A stretch of 64,000 nt of DNA from Corynebacterium maris DSM 45190 (GCF_000442645.1 NC_021915.1:868001-932000), one strand, 5' to 3'. Shown: positions 28,482 to 36,879, numbered from the stretch's first letter. Notes: a model not told the origin generated them from the sequence alone. Translations and numbers: made by a program.

Positions 28482-28589
28482 GCGGGGAGAGTCCTTGTCC
28501 GAAAAAAGGGAAGAAGTGATGACTCTCAGAATAACCCCTCTGGCCTGGGGGACTGAATGTCCGTCGGCGGGTGGGGCCGGTTACCCCCG

Positions 28590-28636
28590 GTGTTCACAGA
28601 CCCCGTCTTCTGGAAGTAGTGTTTGGGGGTGAACAC
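28590..28636. promoter_or_regulatory. Inverted repeat in the gapB upstream region
   Basis: GTGTTCAC (28590-28597) and GTGAACAC (28629-28636) are perfect 8-bp arms 31 bp apart. Each is flanked by runs of the ACCCCC/GGGGGT type, which resemble RamA half sites. It lies about 100 bp before the gapB start, near a TACAGT -10 candidate (28672-28677). Confidence 0.35.
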
Positions 28637-28731
28637 TTGGGTGGTTTCCGCTGCTCGTGCGCTGCTCGCGCGGTACAGTGAGGCCCAAGATTCGTGACCG
28701 AAGTGGCAACCTCTACAAAAGGATGGGGAAC

Positions 28732-30192
28732 GTGACCTCGCAGCAGCAGGCTCAACAGGACTGGAACGACCGACTCGAACTGGCGCAGGAGATGCTCCCC
28801 CTGATCAGCCGCCTTCACCGTGAGCACAACGTGGTCACCTCGATCTTCGGCCGGTTGCTCATCGGAGTCACGGACGTCGACATCATCAAGTCGCACCGCT
28901 ACGCCCGCCGCATCGTCGAAAAGGAGCTCCCGCTCGACCAGACGCTGCCGATCCTGCGTGAGCTGGTGGACATGGACCTGGGCACCTCTTCCATCGACCT
29001 GGGTGCATTGGCCGCGCAGTTCGCCAAGAGCGACGAGACCGACCTGCGCGCCTTCCTCGAGTCCCAGCTCACCGACGCCATGGGCACCAGCTCCGCACGC
29101 GAATCCCGCGACGTCGTCCTCTACGGCTTCGGCCGCATCGGCCGCCTGCTGGCCCGCATCCTCGTCGCCCGGGAGGCGACCTACGGCGGCGTGCGCCTGC
29201 GCGCCGTGGTGGTGCGCAAGAGCAACGACGAGGACTTGGCCAAGCGTGCTTCGCTGCTGCGCCGTGACTCCGTCCACGGCCCGTTCAACGGCACCATCAC
29301 CGTCGACGAAGAAAACGACATCATCTGGGCCAACGGCACCTGCATCCAGGTCATCTACGCCAATGACCCGGCGGCGATCGACTACACCGCCTACGGCATC
29401 GACGACGCCGTCGTCGTCGACAACACCGGCATCTGGCGCGACCGCGAGGCCCTCGGCCAGCACCTGCAGTCGAAGGGCGTCAGCGAGGTGCTGCTGACGG
29501 CCCCGGGCAAGGGCGACGTCAAGAACATCGTCTACGGCATCAACCACGAGATGATCACCGACGGTGACGAGGACAAGATCCTGTCCGCCGCGTCCTGCAC
29601 CACCAACGCGATCACCCCGGTGCTCAAGGTCATCAACGACCGTTACGGCATCAAGCACGGCCACGTCGAGACGGTCCACGCCTACACCAACGACCAGAAC
29701 CTGGCCGACAACATCCACAAGGGCCCGCGCCGCGGCCGCGCCGCCGCACTGAACATGGTGCTGACCGAGACCGGCGCCGCAAAGGCAGTGTCCAAGGCCA
29801 TCCCGGAGATGGAGGGCAAGCTCACCGGCAACGCCATCCGCGTGCCCACCCCGGACGTGTCCATGGCCGTGCTCAACCTGGACCTGGAGATCGACGTCGA
29901 CCGCGACGAGGTCAACGAGTTCCTCCGCGACGTCTCCCTGCACTCCGAGGTCCGTCAGCAGATCGACTACATCAACTCCCCGGACGTGGTGTCCACCGAC
30001 TTCGTCGGCTCCACCCACGCGGGCGTCGTCGACGGCCTGGCCACCATCGCCAACGACAACCACCTGGTGCTCTATGTCTGGTACGACAACGAGTTCGGCT
30101 ACTCCAACCAGGTCATCCGCATCGTCGAGAAGCTCGCCGGAGCCCGCCCGAAGGTCCTGCCGGAGCGCGTCAAGGTCACCGACCTGAAGTAA
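28732..30192 (+). CDS. gapB: Glyceraldehyde-3-phosphate dehydrogenase, long GapB type
   Basis: 486-aa GAPDH. The NAD(P) Rossmann motif VVLYGFGRIGRLLAR starts only at about residue 127, after an N-terminal helical extension; the catalytic Cys is in SAASCTTNAITP (about 288) and the C-terminal WYDNEFGYSNQVIRIVEKL is standard. In C. glutamicum this longer paralogue prefers NADP and works in gluconeogenesis, while gapA serves glycolysis. The GTG at 28732 is preceded by GGATGGGG; an ATG 9 bp earlier is in frame but poorly placed. Confidence 0.93.
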   Translation: MTSQQQAQQDWNDRLELAQEMLPLISRLHREHNVVTSIFGRLLIGVTDVDIIKSHRYARRIVEKELPLDQTLPILRELVDMDLGTSSIDLGALAAQFAKSDETDLRAFLESQLTDAMGTSSARESRDVVLYGFGRIGRLLARILVAREATYGGVRLRAVVVRKSNDEDLAKRASLLRRDSVHGPFNGTITVDEENDIIWANGTCIQVIYANDPAAIDYTAYGIDDAVVVDNTGIWRDREALGQHLQSKGVSEVLLTAPGKGDVKNIVYGINHEMITDGDEDKILSAASCTTNAITPVLKVINDRYGIKHGHVETVHAYTNDQNLADNIHKGPRRGRAAALNMVLTETGAAKAVSKAIPEMEGKLTGNAIRVPTPDVSMAVLNLDLEIDVDRDEVNEFLRDVSLHSEVRQQIDYINSPDVVSTDFVGSTHAGVVDGLATIANDNHLVLYVWYDNEFGYSNQVIRIVEKLAGARPKVLPERVKVTDLK

Positions 30193-30238
30193 AGTCCTGA
30201 CGTTATCGGGCCGGCGGCTGGCCCGGTAGACTGCGGGA

Positions 30239-30898
30239 ATGTTCTCCGCCGTCAGTCTCGCGTTCGCCGATTCCGTCAACGCGCTGCTCATCGCAGTCGT
30301 CGTCGCCATCGGCATCATCTTGCCGCGCGGACAGTACCGCAAAGTGGCCCCCTTGCTGATCTTCGGTGATTGGCTGGGGGTTTTCTTGCTTGCGCTGGGC
30401 GTGATGTTCGTCTTCGACGGGCTGGAGGACTTCGTCCAGACGCTCATCGACGGGCCCGTCTTCGGCATCATCCTCATCGCCGTCGGTCTGATCGCCGCAA
30501 TCGGGGTATGGCGCACCAAGCCGGGCGGCAACCGCGAACTGGTGGACATGATCCTGAAGTTCCTGCGCACCCCCAGCGTCTGGACGGTACTGGCGGGGTT
30601 TGTGCTCGGCGTGGTGCAGTCTTTGACCTCCGGCCCGTTCTTCTTGGGCATCGCGGTGCTGTCGGCGGGGGACTACTCGGCGTGGGTGCGCTACGGCGGC
30701 ATGTTCTTCTACGCCACCATCGCGCTGAGCTTGCCGACGCTTACGGCCGTGCTCGTCGGCCTGGTACGGAAATACCCGTACTCGCCGCCGGGTCGGGCGT
30801 TTCAGTGGGCGCGCGAAAACACCGAGAAGGTCACCAAGATCGGCGGTTACGGCGTCGCCGTGTTCCTGGTGCTGCTCGGGGTGCTGCACCTGTTTTAA
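30239..30898 (+). CDS. Six-TM membrane protein, GAP/Sap-like
   Basis: 219-aa integral membrane protein with six predicted segments and short loops. The opening AFADSVNALLIAVVVAIGIILPRG and the repeat-like GFVLGVVQSLTSGPFFLGIAVL recall the GAP/sulfolipid-addressing (LysE-superfamily) proteins, but the match is loose. It follows gapB by 46 bp on the same strand. Its final bases overlap the end of the minus-strand regulator gene. Transport substrate unknown. Confidence 0.7.
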   Translation: MFSAVSLAFADSVNALLIAVVVAIGIILPRGQYRKVAPLLIFGDWLGVFLLALGVMFVFDGLEDFVQTLIDGPVFGIILIAVGLIAAIGVWRTKPGGNRELVDMILKFLRTPSVWTVLAGFVLGVVQSLTSGPFFLGIAVLSAGDYSAWVRYGGMFFYATIALSLPTLTAVLVGLVRKYPYSPPGRAFQWARENTEKVTKIGGYGVAVFLVLLGVLHLF

Positions 30899-31224
30899 TT
30901 CTCGACCCTATTCGCGATGTGCCGCAGAGCGGCGAGATACCTGGTCAGGGCGGCGTCGCCAACGGCGGTGAGACGGACCCAGACGGTGTTTTTGGCGCGG
31001 CTGAAACCGTAGATGCGGTCGTGGGCGACATACCCGTGCGACTCCAGCGCACCGAGCTGCTCCGATAAAGCGGCGTCGTTGACGTCGACCACGTTCCGCA
31101 GGGTGGCGGAGGACATCTCCCGGTCAGCGGCGTCGCCGCCCTCAGTGGCTCCGGCGGCTTTCAGCGCTGCGCAGATGCGCAGCCGGGTGACGGGGCGGAG
31201 GACGGGATCGAGTGCGTTGTCCAT
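30895..31224 (-). CDS. Winged-helix transcriptional regulator
   Basis: 109-aa protein with a single winged-helix domain: LRPVTRLRICAALKAAG as helix 1, DVNDAALSEQLGALESHGYV as the recognition part, then a wing (RAKNTVWVRLTAVG). This is the small MarR/ArsR-like type (transcriptional regulator HTH, DUF24-independent). It is the last gene of the minus-strand set that begins at sqdB, with 10 bp to the preceding gene, so it may regulate that operon (inference). Confidence 0.75.
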   Translation of the reverse strand: MDNALDPVLRPVTRLRICAALKAAGATEGGDAADREMSSATLRNVVDVNDAALSEQLGALESHGYVAHDRIYGFSRAKNTVWVRLTAVGDAALTRYLAALRHIANRVEN

Positions 31225-31234
31225 AGGGCAGGTA

Positions 31235-31669
31235 TCACGTGCTCCGGAGCGCGTAGTGGATGTGCAGGCCGCCCAGAATGCCGGCGATCAGACCGAGCCA
31301 ACGCGGCTCCGCCGGAAGCAGCACCACGACCGGCGTCCACAGGAACCAGACCGATTCCCGCCACCAATTACTCTTCTTACCCTTTTCTTGGTCGAAATCC
31401 ACCACTGGGCGTTCCCGGGTATGGGGAGTGAAGAGCTGCTTACGGAACACCACGAACAGGATGAAGATCAGGGCCAACAGAGAAAAAGTCCAGGTGAGCA
31501 TTTCCCAGATGCCGGTGGCGACCAGGGCGGCGAACAGCACCGCCAGCAGGGTGACGACCGAGAGGTTGGGCTGCCACTGCAGGGACTGACGGATAGCGGA
31601 GACGTCGTCCAGGAGGTGTTGCGCCTCCTCGGGCGTCACCCGCACGTCATCCGTATCTTTGCTCTCCAT
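31235..31669 (-). CDS. Small membrane protein in the sqd operon
   Basis: 144 aa from ATG 31669 (MESKDTDDVRV). Cytoplasmic N-terminus of about 36 residues, two tightly packed segments (about 38-75), a basic loop (TRERPVVDFDQEKGKKS) and a final hydrophobic stretch (WWRESVWFLWTPVVVLL and LGLIAGILGGLHIHYAL). No family recognised. It starts 13 bp after the sqdX stop, so co-transcription is nearly certain. Confidence 0.75.
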   Translation of the reverse strand: MESKDTDDVRVTPEEAQHLLDDVSAIRQSLQWQPNLSVVTLLAVLFAALVATGIWEMLTWTFSLLALIFILFVVFRKQLFTPHTRERPVVDFDQEKGKKSNWWRESVWFLWTPVVVLLPAEPRWLGLIAGILGGLHIHYALRST

Positions 31670-31682
31670 GCCTGTACCTCGT

Positions 31683-32819
31683 CTAGCTACGGTGCTCGTC
31701 GATCGCGCGCTGGTAGTAGTCGACGAGTGACTCCGTCGCCGCCCGCCAGCCGTGGCGCAACGCCTCCGAGCGGGCGGTGTGGCCCATCTCGGTGCGCAGG
31801 GCCTCGTCGTTGAGTAACAGGGCGATGCGCTCCGCCCACGCGTCGTAGTCCTCCGGCTCGACCAGATACCCGGTCTTTGCCTCGTCGATGACGAACGGGA
31901 TGCCGCCGGCCCGGGCGCCGACGACCGGCACACCGGAGGCGAAAGACTCCAACGCCACCAGACCGAGGGTCTCGGTGACCGACGGGAAAGCGAAGACGTC
32001 GCCGGAAGCGAACGCCGACTGCAGATCCGCGCCGGAGAGATAGCCGGTGAAGGTGGTGAACGCCGGGTCCATCATCTTCTTCAAATCATCGGCCTGCGGC
32101 CCGGAACCGACCATCGCCAACCGTGCGTTAGGCACGCGTTCGCGCACCTTACGCATGATCGGCGCGAGGCGGTCCAGGTTCTTCTCCGCGGACAACCGGC
32201 CCACGTAGATGACCAACGGGGCCTCCGGGTGCCCGTCGGTCAGCCGGGCGCGCATCTTCCGCGAGCGGCGTTCGGGGGAATAGCCATCGGTGTCCACGGC
32301 CTTGGGCCACAATTCAACGTTGCGGATGCCCTGGGCGGTGGCCTTATCCACCATCGGCCCGGAGGTGCACAGGTTGACCGCGGCCTGATTGTGCAGCGTT
32401 CGGATCCACGCCGCCGCGGGCTGGCGCAACCACCCGATGCGCAACGACTCGGTGTATTCGGGCACGTTGGTGTGGAAACTCGCCACCAGCGGAATGCCGC
32501 GCCGCTTGGCGGAGAGCACCCCGAAAGCGGCGAGCCACACCGGATTGACGGCGTGAATGACGTCGGGCTGGAACTCCTCGATCTTCCGGGCGATCGACGG
32601 GGTGGGCATGCCGACCTTGATCTCCGGATAGACGGGCTTGAAGGAGATGCCGCGCACCCGGTTGACGGTGAAGCCCGCGTATTCGGCCGGCGGATCGCCG
32701 GGAGCGAAGAGCTGAACCTCATGGCCCAGCTCCGCGAGCTGCTCCATCGTGCGGGTCACACGGGTGACCACGCCGTCGATCTTGGGGAGGAAGACCTCCG
32801 TGAACATCGAGATCTTCAC
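31683..32819 (-). CDS. sqdX: GT4 glycosyltransferase, SqdX-like (sulfolipid synthase)
   Basis: 378-aa GT-B enzyme. The N-terminus MKISMFTEVFLPKIDGVVTR, LVASFHTNVPEYTES, LHNQAAVNLCTSGPMVD and ELWPKAVDTDGYSP track the cyanobacterial SqdX (UDP-sulfoquinovose:diacylglycerol transferase) more closely than mycobacterial MgtA/PimB from memory. The E-x7-E nucleotide-sugar motif is ETLGLVALE. SqdX would move sulfoquinovose from UDP-sulfoquinovose to diacylglycerol. It sits 17 bp after sqdB with AAGGAGAT before its GTG. A mannosyl or glucuronosyl acceptor role remains the alternative if the operon context is ignored. Confidence 0.75.
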   Translation of the reverse strand: MKISMFTEVFLPKIDGVVTRVTRTMEQLAELGHEVQLFAPGDPPAEYAGFTVNRVRGISFKPVYPEIKVGMPTPSIARKIEEFQPDVIHAVNPVWLAAFGVLSAKRRGIPLVASFHTNVPEYTESLRIGWLRQPAAAWIRTLHNQAAVNLCTSGPMVDKATAQGIRNVELWPKAVDTDGYSPERRSRKMRARLTDGHPEAPLVIYVGRLSAEKNLDRLAPIMRKVRERVPNARLAMVGSGPQADDLKKMMDPAFTTFTGYLSGADLQSAFASGDVFAFPSVTETLGLVALESFASGVPVVGARAGGIPFVIDEAKTGYLVEPEDYDAWAERIALLLNDEALRTEMGHTARSEALRHGWRAATESLVDYYQRAIDEHRS

Positions 32820-32836
32820 GTGCCCGAGATCTCCTT

Positions 32837-34078
32837 TTACTTGGCCACGGCCGCCGGTTCGGTGACGCGCTCCGGCTCACCGGCCTCATTGTCCTTCGTC
32901 CACAGCGAACGCGCCGGGATCTTGGACATGTCGGCGCGATCGGCGTACTTGCGGGCGACCTCCTCCACCTCGTGCAGCAGGCCCTCGGACAGCGTCGTCG
33001 GGTTCAGCCCCAGGTCCAGGAACGTCTCGTTGACCGCGTGGAGCTCGTTTTCCGCGGACTCCTTACGCGGGTTCGGGACGTTGGCCACCTCGGCGCCGGA
33101 GATCTCGGCCAGCAGGTTCGCCAGATCCCGAACGCGGTGGGTTTCGGTCATCTGGTTGAAGATCTTCACGCGCTCCCCGCGGGTCGGCGGGTTCTGCAGG
33201 GCGATCTCGATGCACCGGACCATGTCGCGAATGTGGATGAACGCGCGGGTCTGGCCGCCGGTGCCGTGGACGGTCAGCGGGTAACCCACCGCGGCCTGCA
33301 TGAGGAAGCGGTTGAGTACGGTGCCGTAGTCGCCGTCGTAGTCGAAACGGTTGATCAGACGCTCGTCCTTAGCGGTCTGCTCGGTGGTCGTGCCCCAGAT
33401 GATGCCCTGATGCAGGTCCGTGATGCGCAGCTCGTCGTTCTTCGCGTAGAAGGCGAACAGCGTCTGATCCAGCACCTTGGTCATGTGGTAGATCGAGCCC
33501 GGGTTGGTCGGGTACAGGATCTGCTGGGGGACACGGTGCGGCTCGACCGCATTGCCGTGCTCGTCCTCGTCGGCGGTGACCTCGACGTCGAGGTAGCCTT
33601 CCGGGATCTTCATCCCGGCGGTGCCGTAGCCGTAGACGCCCATGGTGCCCAGGTGGACGACGTGGATGTCCAAGTCGGACTCCACGATGGCGGCCAACAG
33701 ATTGTTCGTGGCGTTGGTGTTGTTGTCCACGGTGTAGCGCTTGTTGCGCGAATTCTTCATCGAGTACGGCGCAGCGCGCTGCTCGGCGAAGTGGACGACG
33801 GCGTCGGGACGCTCGGTGACCAGGAAATCAAGCAGCTCGTCATAATCTTCCGCCACGTTGAAGTTACGGAAGCCGATCTCCTTGCCGGAGACTTCCTTCC
33901 AGGCCGCGATGCGCTCATCGATGTCGGCGATCGGGGTCAACGACTCCGCGCCGAGCTCGGCGTCGATGGCGCGCCGGGACAGGTTATCCACGATGATCAC
34001 GTCGTGTCCCTGATCTGAGAGGTAGAGGGACGCAGGCCATCCGCAGAAGCCGTCGCCGCCGAGAATCGCAACCTTCAC
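32837..34078 (-). CDS. sqdB: UDP-sulfoquinovose synthase
   Basis: 413-aa extended SDR enzyme that forms UDP-sulfoquinovose from UDP-glucose and sulfite. Rossmann motif VAILGGDGFCGWPASLYLS (residues 3-21) is the SqdB form rather than GxxGxxG of GalE. VVHFAEQRAAPYSM, LGTMGVYG (catalytic Thr), SIYHMTKV (Tyr-x3-Lys with the adjacent His), GTVLNRFLMQAAVGYPLTVH and GGQTRAFIHIRD all follow plant SQD1/bacterial SqdB. The start is GTG 34078 after TTGGAG. First gene of an operon with sqdX, a membrane protein and a regulator. It is the strongest evidence for sulfolipid synthesis here. Confidence 0.85.
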   Translation of the reverse strand: MKVAILGGDGFCGWPASLYLSDQGHDVIIVDNLSRRAIDAELGAESLTPIADIDERIAAWKEVSGKEIGFRNFNVAEDYDELLDFLVTERPDAVVHFAEQRAAPYSMKNSRNKRYTVDNNTNATNNLLAAIVESDLDIHVVHLGTMGVYGYGTAGMKIPEGYLDVEVTADEDEHGNAVEPHRVPQQILYPTNPGSIYHMTKVLDQTLFAFYAKNDELRITDLHQGIIWGTTTEQTAKDERLINRFDYDGDYGTVLNRFLMQAAVGYPLTVHGTGGQTRAFIHIRDMVRCIEIALQNPPTRGERVKIFNQMTETHRVRDLANLLAEISGAEVANVPNPRKESAENELHAVNETFLDLGLNPTTLSEGLLHEVEEVARKYADRADMSKIPARSLWTKDNEAGEPERVTEPAAVAK

Positions 34079-34109
34079 TGTTACTCCAAACACGTTCGGG
34101 GACAAAGAC

Positions 34110-34137
34110 CAGACAGTTCCATACGCAAAAATGTCTG
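34110..34137. promoter_or_regulatory. Inverted repeat in the sqdB promoter region
   Basis: CAGACA (34110-34115) and TGTCTG (34132-34137), 16 bp apart, 32 bp before the sqdB start codon. On the minus strand the candidate -10 TATGGA (34123-34118) lies between the arms, and a TTGACT (34155-34150) stands upstream. A dimeric repressor could occlude the promoter. The rest of the 34079-34308 gap shows nothing else. Confidence 0.35.
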
Positions 34138-34308
34138 CGTGTCGAGTTTAGTCAACATGAGCGAGTTGGGTGAGAGGTTGGGGTGCACGGCCCGGGGCGG
34201 GCGTGGCCGCCACGTGTCCCCGGCATGAATTTCCGGAAAACTGGCCAGCTCGCCACCCCGCGACGAGAGGGGTGGTGTGGGCCGTGTCTCAGTGGGGGAG
34301 GGGTGAGG

Positions 34309-34692
34309 TCACTGCTTTTCGACGACCAAGGCGAGGCCGAGGTCGGCGATCTCGTATTCGCCGGGCTCGCTGCGCGCACCGGAGACCAAGGCCTCAGCCT
34401 GTACCTCGGTCAAAGGCAGCACCCACCCGACCTTGGGGTCGAGCACGATGCGCTTGTCCCGTTTCACCGGCACCACCGTCAAAGGGCGCCCTCCCGGGTG
34501 CAGCCGCCGGGCCCGGCGGCTGCGGGCGGCGTCCAGCAGCTGGTCCGCGGCGTCGGGGGAGGCGATCACCATGACCCACTCCGCGGCCGTGCGCACCCGC
34601 AGCGTGCCGACGTTCACCTCTTCCACCTCAGTCGGCAGCTTCGGCAGGTTCTCCGCCGTGCCCCGGCCCAGGATGCGGTCTAAAAATCCCAT
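34309..34692 (-). CDS. Conserved hypothetical protein
   Basis: 127 aa from ATG 34692 (MGFLDRILGRGTAENLPKLP). A small alpha/beta protein without membrane segments or cysteines. Segments VNVGTLRVRTAAEWVMVIAS and LTVVPVKRDKRIVLDPKVGWVLPL are its main features. No domain recognised. Its start is back to back with the patatin gene (35 bp apart), so the two share a divergent promoter region. Confidence 0.65.
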   Translation of the reverse strand: MGFLDRILGRGTAENLPKLPTEVEEVNVGTLRVRTAAEWVMVIASPDAADQLLDAARSRRARRLHPGGRPLTVVPVKRDKRIVLDPKVGWVLPLTEVQAEALVSGARSEPGEYEIADLGLALVVEKQ

Positions 34693-34727
34693 GGCCCCGA
34701 TGCTAGCCTCCGCTAGAATCGCGGGGT

Positions 34728-35597
34728 GTGATCGATGCATCTGATGTGGCCCTGGTAATCGAAGGCGGCGGCATGCGCGGGTCCTACACCGCAGCGCCCG
34801 TGGTCTCCCTGATCCGCGAAGGCGTGGACGTCGGCTGGGTCGGCGGGATCTCCGCCGGGTCGAGCCACACCCTCAACTACTTGAGCCGCGACGCGGAACG
34901 CGCCCGCATCAGCTTCACGGATTTCGCGGCCTTCCCGGAGTTCGGCGGTTGGGGATCGCTGGCCCGCGGCACCGGCTACTTCAACGCCGAATACATCTAC
35001 GAGCGTTCCGGGGACGCGGACCTTCCCTTTGACTTCACCGCCTACGCCGAGCACCCGGCGCAGGTACACATCGAAGCGGTGCAGGCGGCGACGGGCCAGA
35101 CGGTGGTGTGGAACCGGGCGGACATGGCCACGGCCACCGACGTCAACGTCCGGGTGCGGGCGTCGTCGACGCTGCCGGTGGTGATGAACATGCCGGTGAT
35201 CGACGGTGAGCCGTACGTCGACGGCGCGATGGGCACATCCGGCGGACTGCTCATCGACGCCGCCGAGCGGGCCGGGTACTCGAAGTTTTTGGTCATCATG
35301 TCCCGCCCGCGGGACTATTGGAAACCGGAGGTGACCCGCCCGCAGGCGGTGCGGCGGGTGCTGCGCCGCTGGCCCGCGGTGGCTGAGGCGCAAATCAACC
35401 GGCCCGCCATCTACAACGAGGCCAAGCGCCGCATCCTGGAGCTGGAGAACCAGGGGCGGGCGAAAGTGTTCTTCCCGGAAGTCATGCCGGTGAGCACGGG
35501 CGAACGTAGGGTGAAACGGCTCCGGCTGGCCTTCGAGGCAGGTCAAGAACAGACGCGGCGTGAGTGGTCGGCGCTGGAAAAATTTCTGGCCACATAA
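34728..35597 (+). CDS. Patatin-like phospholipase
   Basis: 289-aa acyl hydrolase. Oxyanion loop IEGGGMRGSYTAAP (about 11-24), nucleophile elbow GGISAGSSH with Ser at about 44, and the catalytic Asp in YVDGAMG (about 162-168) form the complete Ser-Asp dyad. C-terminal half resembles YjjU/RssA proteins. It likely hydrolyses phospholipids or neutral lipids on the cytosolic side. Starts at GTG 34728. Confidence 0.9.
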   Translation: MIDASDVALVIEGGGMRGSYTAAPVVSLIREGVDVGWVGGISAGSSHTLNYLSRDAERARISFTDFAAFPEFGGWGSLARGTGYFNAEYIYERSGDADLPFDFTAYAEHPAQVHIEAVQAATGQTVVWNRADMATATDVNVRVRASSTLPVVMNMPVIDGEPYVDGAMGTSGGLLIDAAERAGYSKFLVIMSRPRDYWKPEVTRPQAVRRVLRRWPAVAEAQINRPAIYNEAKRRILELENQGRAKVFFPEVMPVSTGERRVKRLRLAFEAGQEQTRREWSALEKFLAT

Positions 35598-35676
35598 CAC
35601 CCCCGAAATGGGGTTGGTTAATTTGACACGATGATTGCGTCAAAATCACTACCTGCCACTATCGTGTCGCCAAAGT

Positions 35677-35695
35677 ATAGGCTTGCCTAATAAAG
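35677..35695. promoter_or_regulatory. DtxR-like operator before the DUF1540 gene
   Basis: ATAGGCTTGCCTAATAAAG matches the DtxR consensus TWAGGTWAGSCTWACCTWA at 12 of 19 positions with an intact palindromic core. A TATATT -10 candidate (35721-35726) lies 25 bp downstream, so the site would overlap the -35 area. Suggests iron-dependent repression. Confidence 0.45.
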
Positions 35696-35799
35696 GCCCC
35701 TCTAGCTGCAGGGATGCGCGTATATTCAAGGTCACGGAGGGGTTAGGCAATGATTGGGAGAACTCCTCCCTCATCGAAAAGATCCCGGAAGGAACCGTC

Positions 35800-36084
35800 A
35801 TGACCACCGCCACCGCCCCCGTCAGCACCTGCGCCGCCACCGCCTGCGCCTTCAACGACAGTCAAAGCTGCACCGCCGTCGCCATCACCGTCGGTGGCGT
35901 GACCGGAAGCGCCTCCTGCACCACCTTCGCCGAGCTCGACGTCCGTGCCGGGCTGAGCGACGGTCGGGGCCAGGTCGGGGCCTGCCACCGCGTCGACTGC
36001 GTGCACAATTCCAACCTGCTGTGCTCCGCCAGTGGCATTGAGGTTGCCGACAGCGCGGCGTGCACCACCTACGAGGCTCGCTGA
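35800..36084 (+). CDS. DUF1540 double-module cysteine-rich small protein
   Basis: 94 aa from ATG 35800 with GGAAGGA upstream. Two DUF1540 modules are visible: CAATACAFNDSQSCTAVAI ending SCTTF, and CHRVDCVHNSNLLCSASGI ending CTTYEAR, with four Cys each in a C-x4/5-C-x8-C-x14-C layout. The module is thought to bind metal; function unknown. An open frame runs upstream to 35635, but it crosses the promoter-like region. The DtxR-like site suggests a role in iron or redox homeostasis (inference). Confidence 0.8.
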   Translation: MTTATAPVSTCAATACAFNDSQSCTAVAITVGGVTGSASCTTFAELDVRAGLSDGRGQVGACHRVDCVHNSNLLCSASGIEVADSAACTTYEAR

Positions 36085-36114
36085 GTCGTTTTCCACCGCG
36101 GGCACACCGTGCCG

Positions 36115-36840
36115 CTAGGCCAGTGCCGCCACCGCATCGGCGATTTCCTCGGCGGAATCCGCCGGCTGCGGGAAGCGTACGAAGGTGACGCTGATGCGCT
36201 GGGTGCCGGCGCCGATGAGCATGAGGCCTTGGCCGTCAACGTCGCCGACCCACACCCGGTCGCGGTGGTTCTTGCGCAGGGCCAGCTTGCGGTCGTCGAG
36301 GACTTCGCCGTCGATCAGCCCGGTGAGCACCTCTGTGTGCAGGGAGGCCAGGCGGCGCTCGCCCAAGGCGTCGAGGCGGCCGCGCACCTCCAATTCGTCG
36401 ATCGCCGGGGCGTCGTCGGCCATGCCGCTAAGTTCGGCGATCCGCACCATCGTGGCGCCGCACGGCCAATGCAGATGGACCTGCTCAAGGTCGACCACGC
36501 CGAAACGAAGGTGGGGCGCGGGGTCCAGCCCGATCCCGGGCACGGCTTCCCCGGCAGGGAGCCAGGCCAACTGGCCCGTCCCATGCAGGCTGGCGACGGT
36601 GATGTTCGTCGACAGCTCCAACGCCTTCTTCACCCCATCGACGCGAACTTCGGTATTCGGCAGCCAGTCGGACTCATCGGCGCGGCAGACCACGATGATG
36701 CGGCCGGCTGCGTCGATGCCGTGCAGAACGACCGGGATGCTGCGGGTCGGGTCCAGCTTGTATGGGACGAACGACACCGACCCGGCCCCGTTGAGGATCC
36801 GACGGGTGAGGTTTTTCGCGTACGTGGCAGTGATGGTCAT
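36115..36840 (-). CDS. Hypothetical protein, probably iron-regulated
   Basis: 241-aa soluble protein with alternating beta strands (SVSFVPYKLDPTRSIPVVLHG, RIIVVCRADESDWLP, VHLHWPCGATMVRIAEL). The arrangement recalls split-barrel HugZ-like heme/flavin proteins, but the match is weak and I do not assign it. The ATG at 36840 is preceded by AGGAGG. A strong DtxR-like site lies 20 bp upstream of the start, so iron repression is likely. Its 3' end faces the DUF1540 gene. Confidence 0.62.
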   Translation of the reverse strand: MTITATYAKNLTRRILNGAGSVSFVPYKLDPTRSIPVVLHGIDAAGRIIVVCRADESDWLPNTEVRVDGVKKALELSTNITVASLHGTGQLAWLPAGEAVPGIGLDPAPHLRFGVVDLEQVHLHWPCGATMVRIAELSGMADDAPAIDELEVRGRLDALGERRLASLHTEVLTGLIDGEVLDDRKLALRKNHRDRVWVGDVDGQGLMLIGAGTQRISVTFVRFPQPADSAEEIADAVAALA

Positions 36841-36860
36841 GGCGCCTCCTGAAAGTCAAT

Positions 36861-36879
36861 GAAGGTGACCCTAACCTAA
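36861..36879. promoter_or_regulatory. DtxR-like operator before the 241-aa gene
   Basis: GAAGGTGACCCTAACCTAA agrees with the DtxR consensus TWAGGTWAGSCTWACCTWA at 16 of 19 positions. It lies just upstream of the ribosome site of the minus-strand gene, where a bound repressor would block transcription. Confidence 0.6.
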
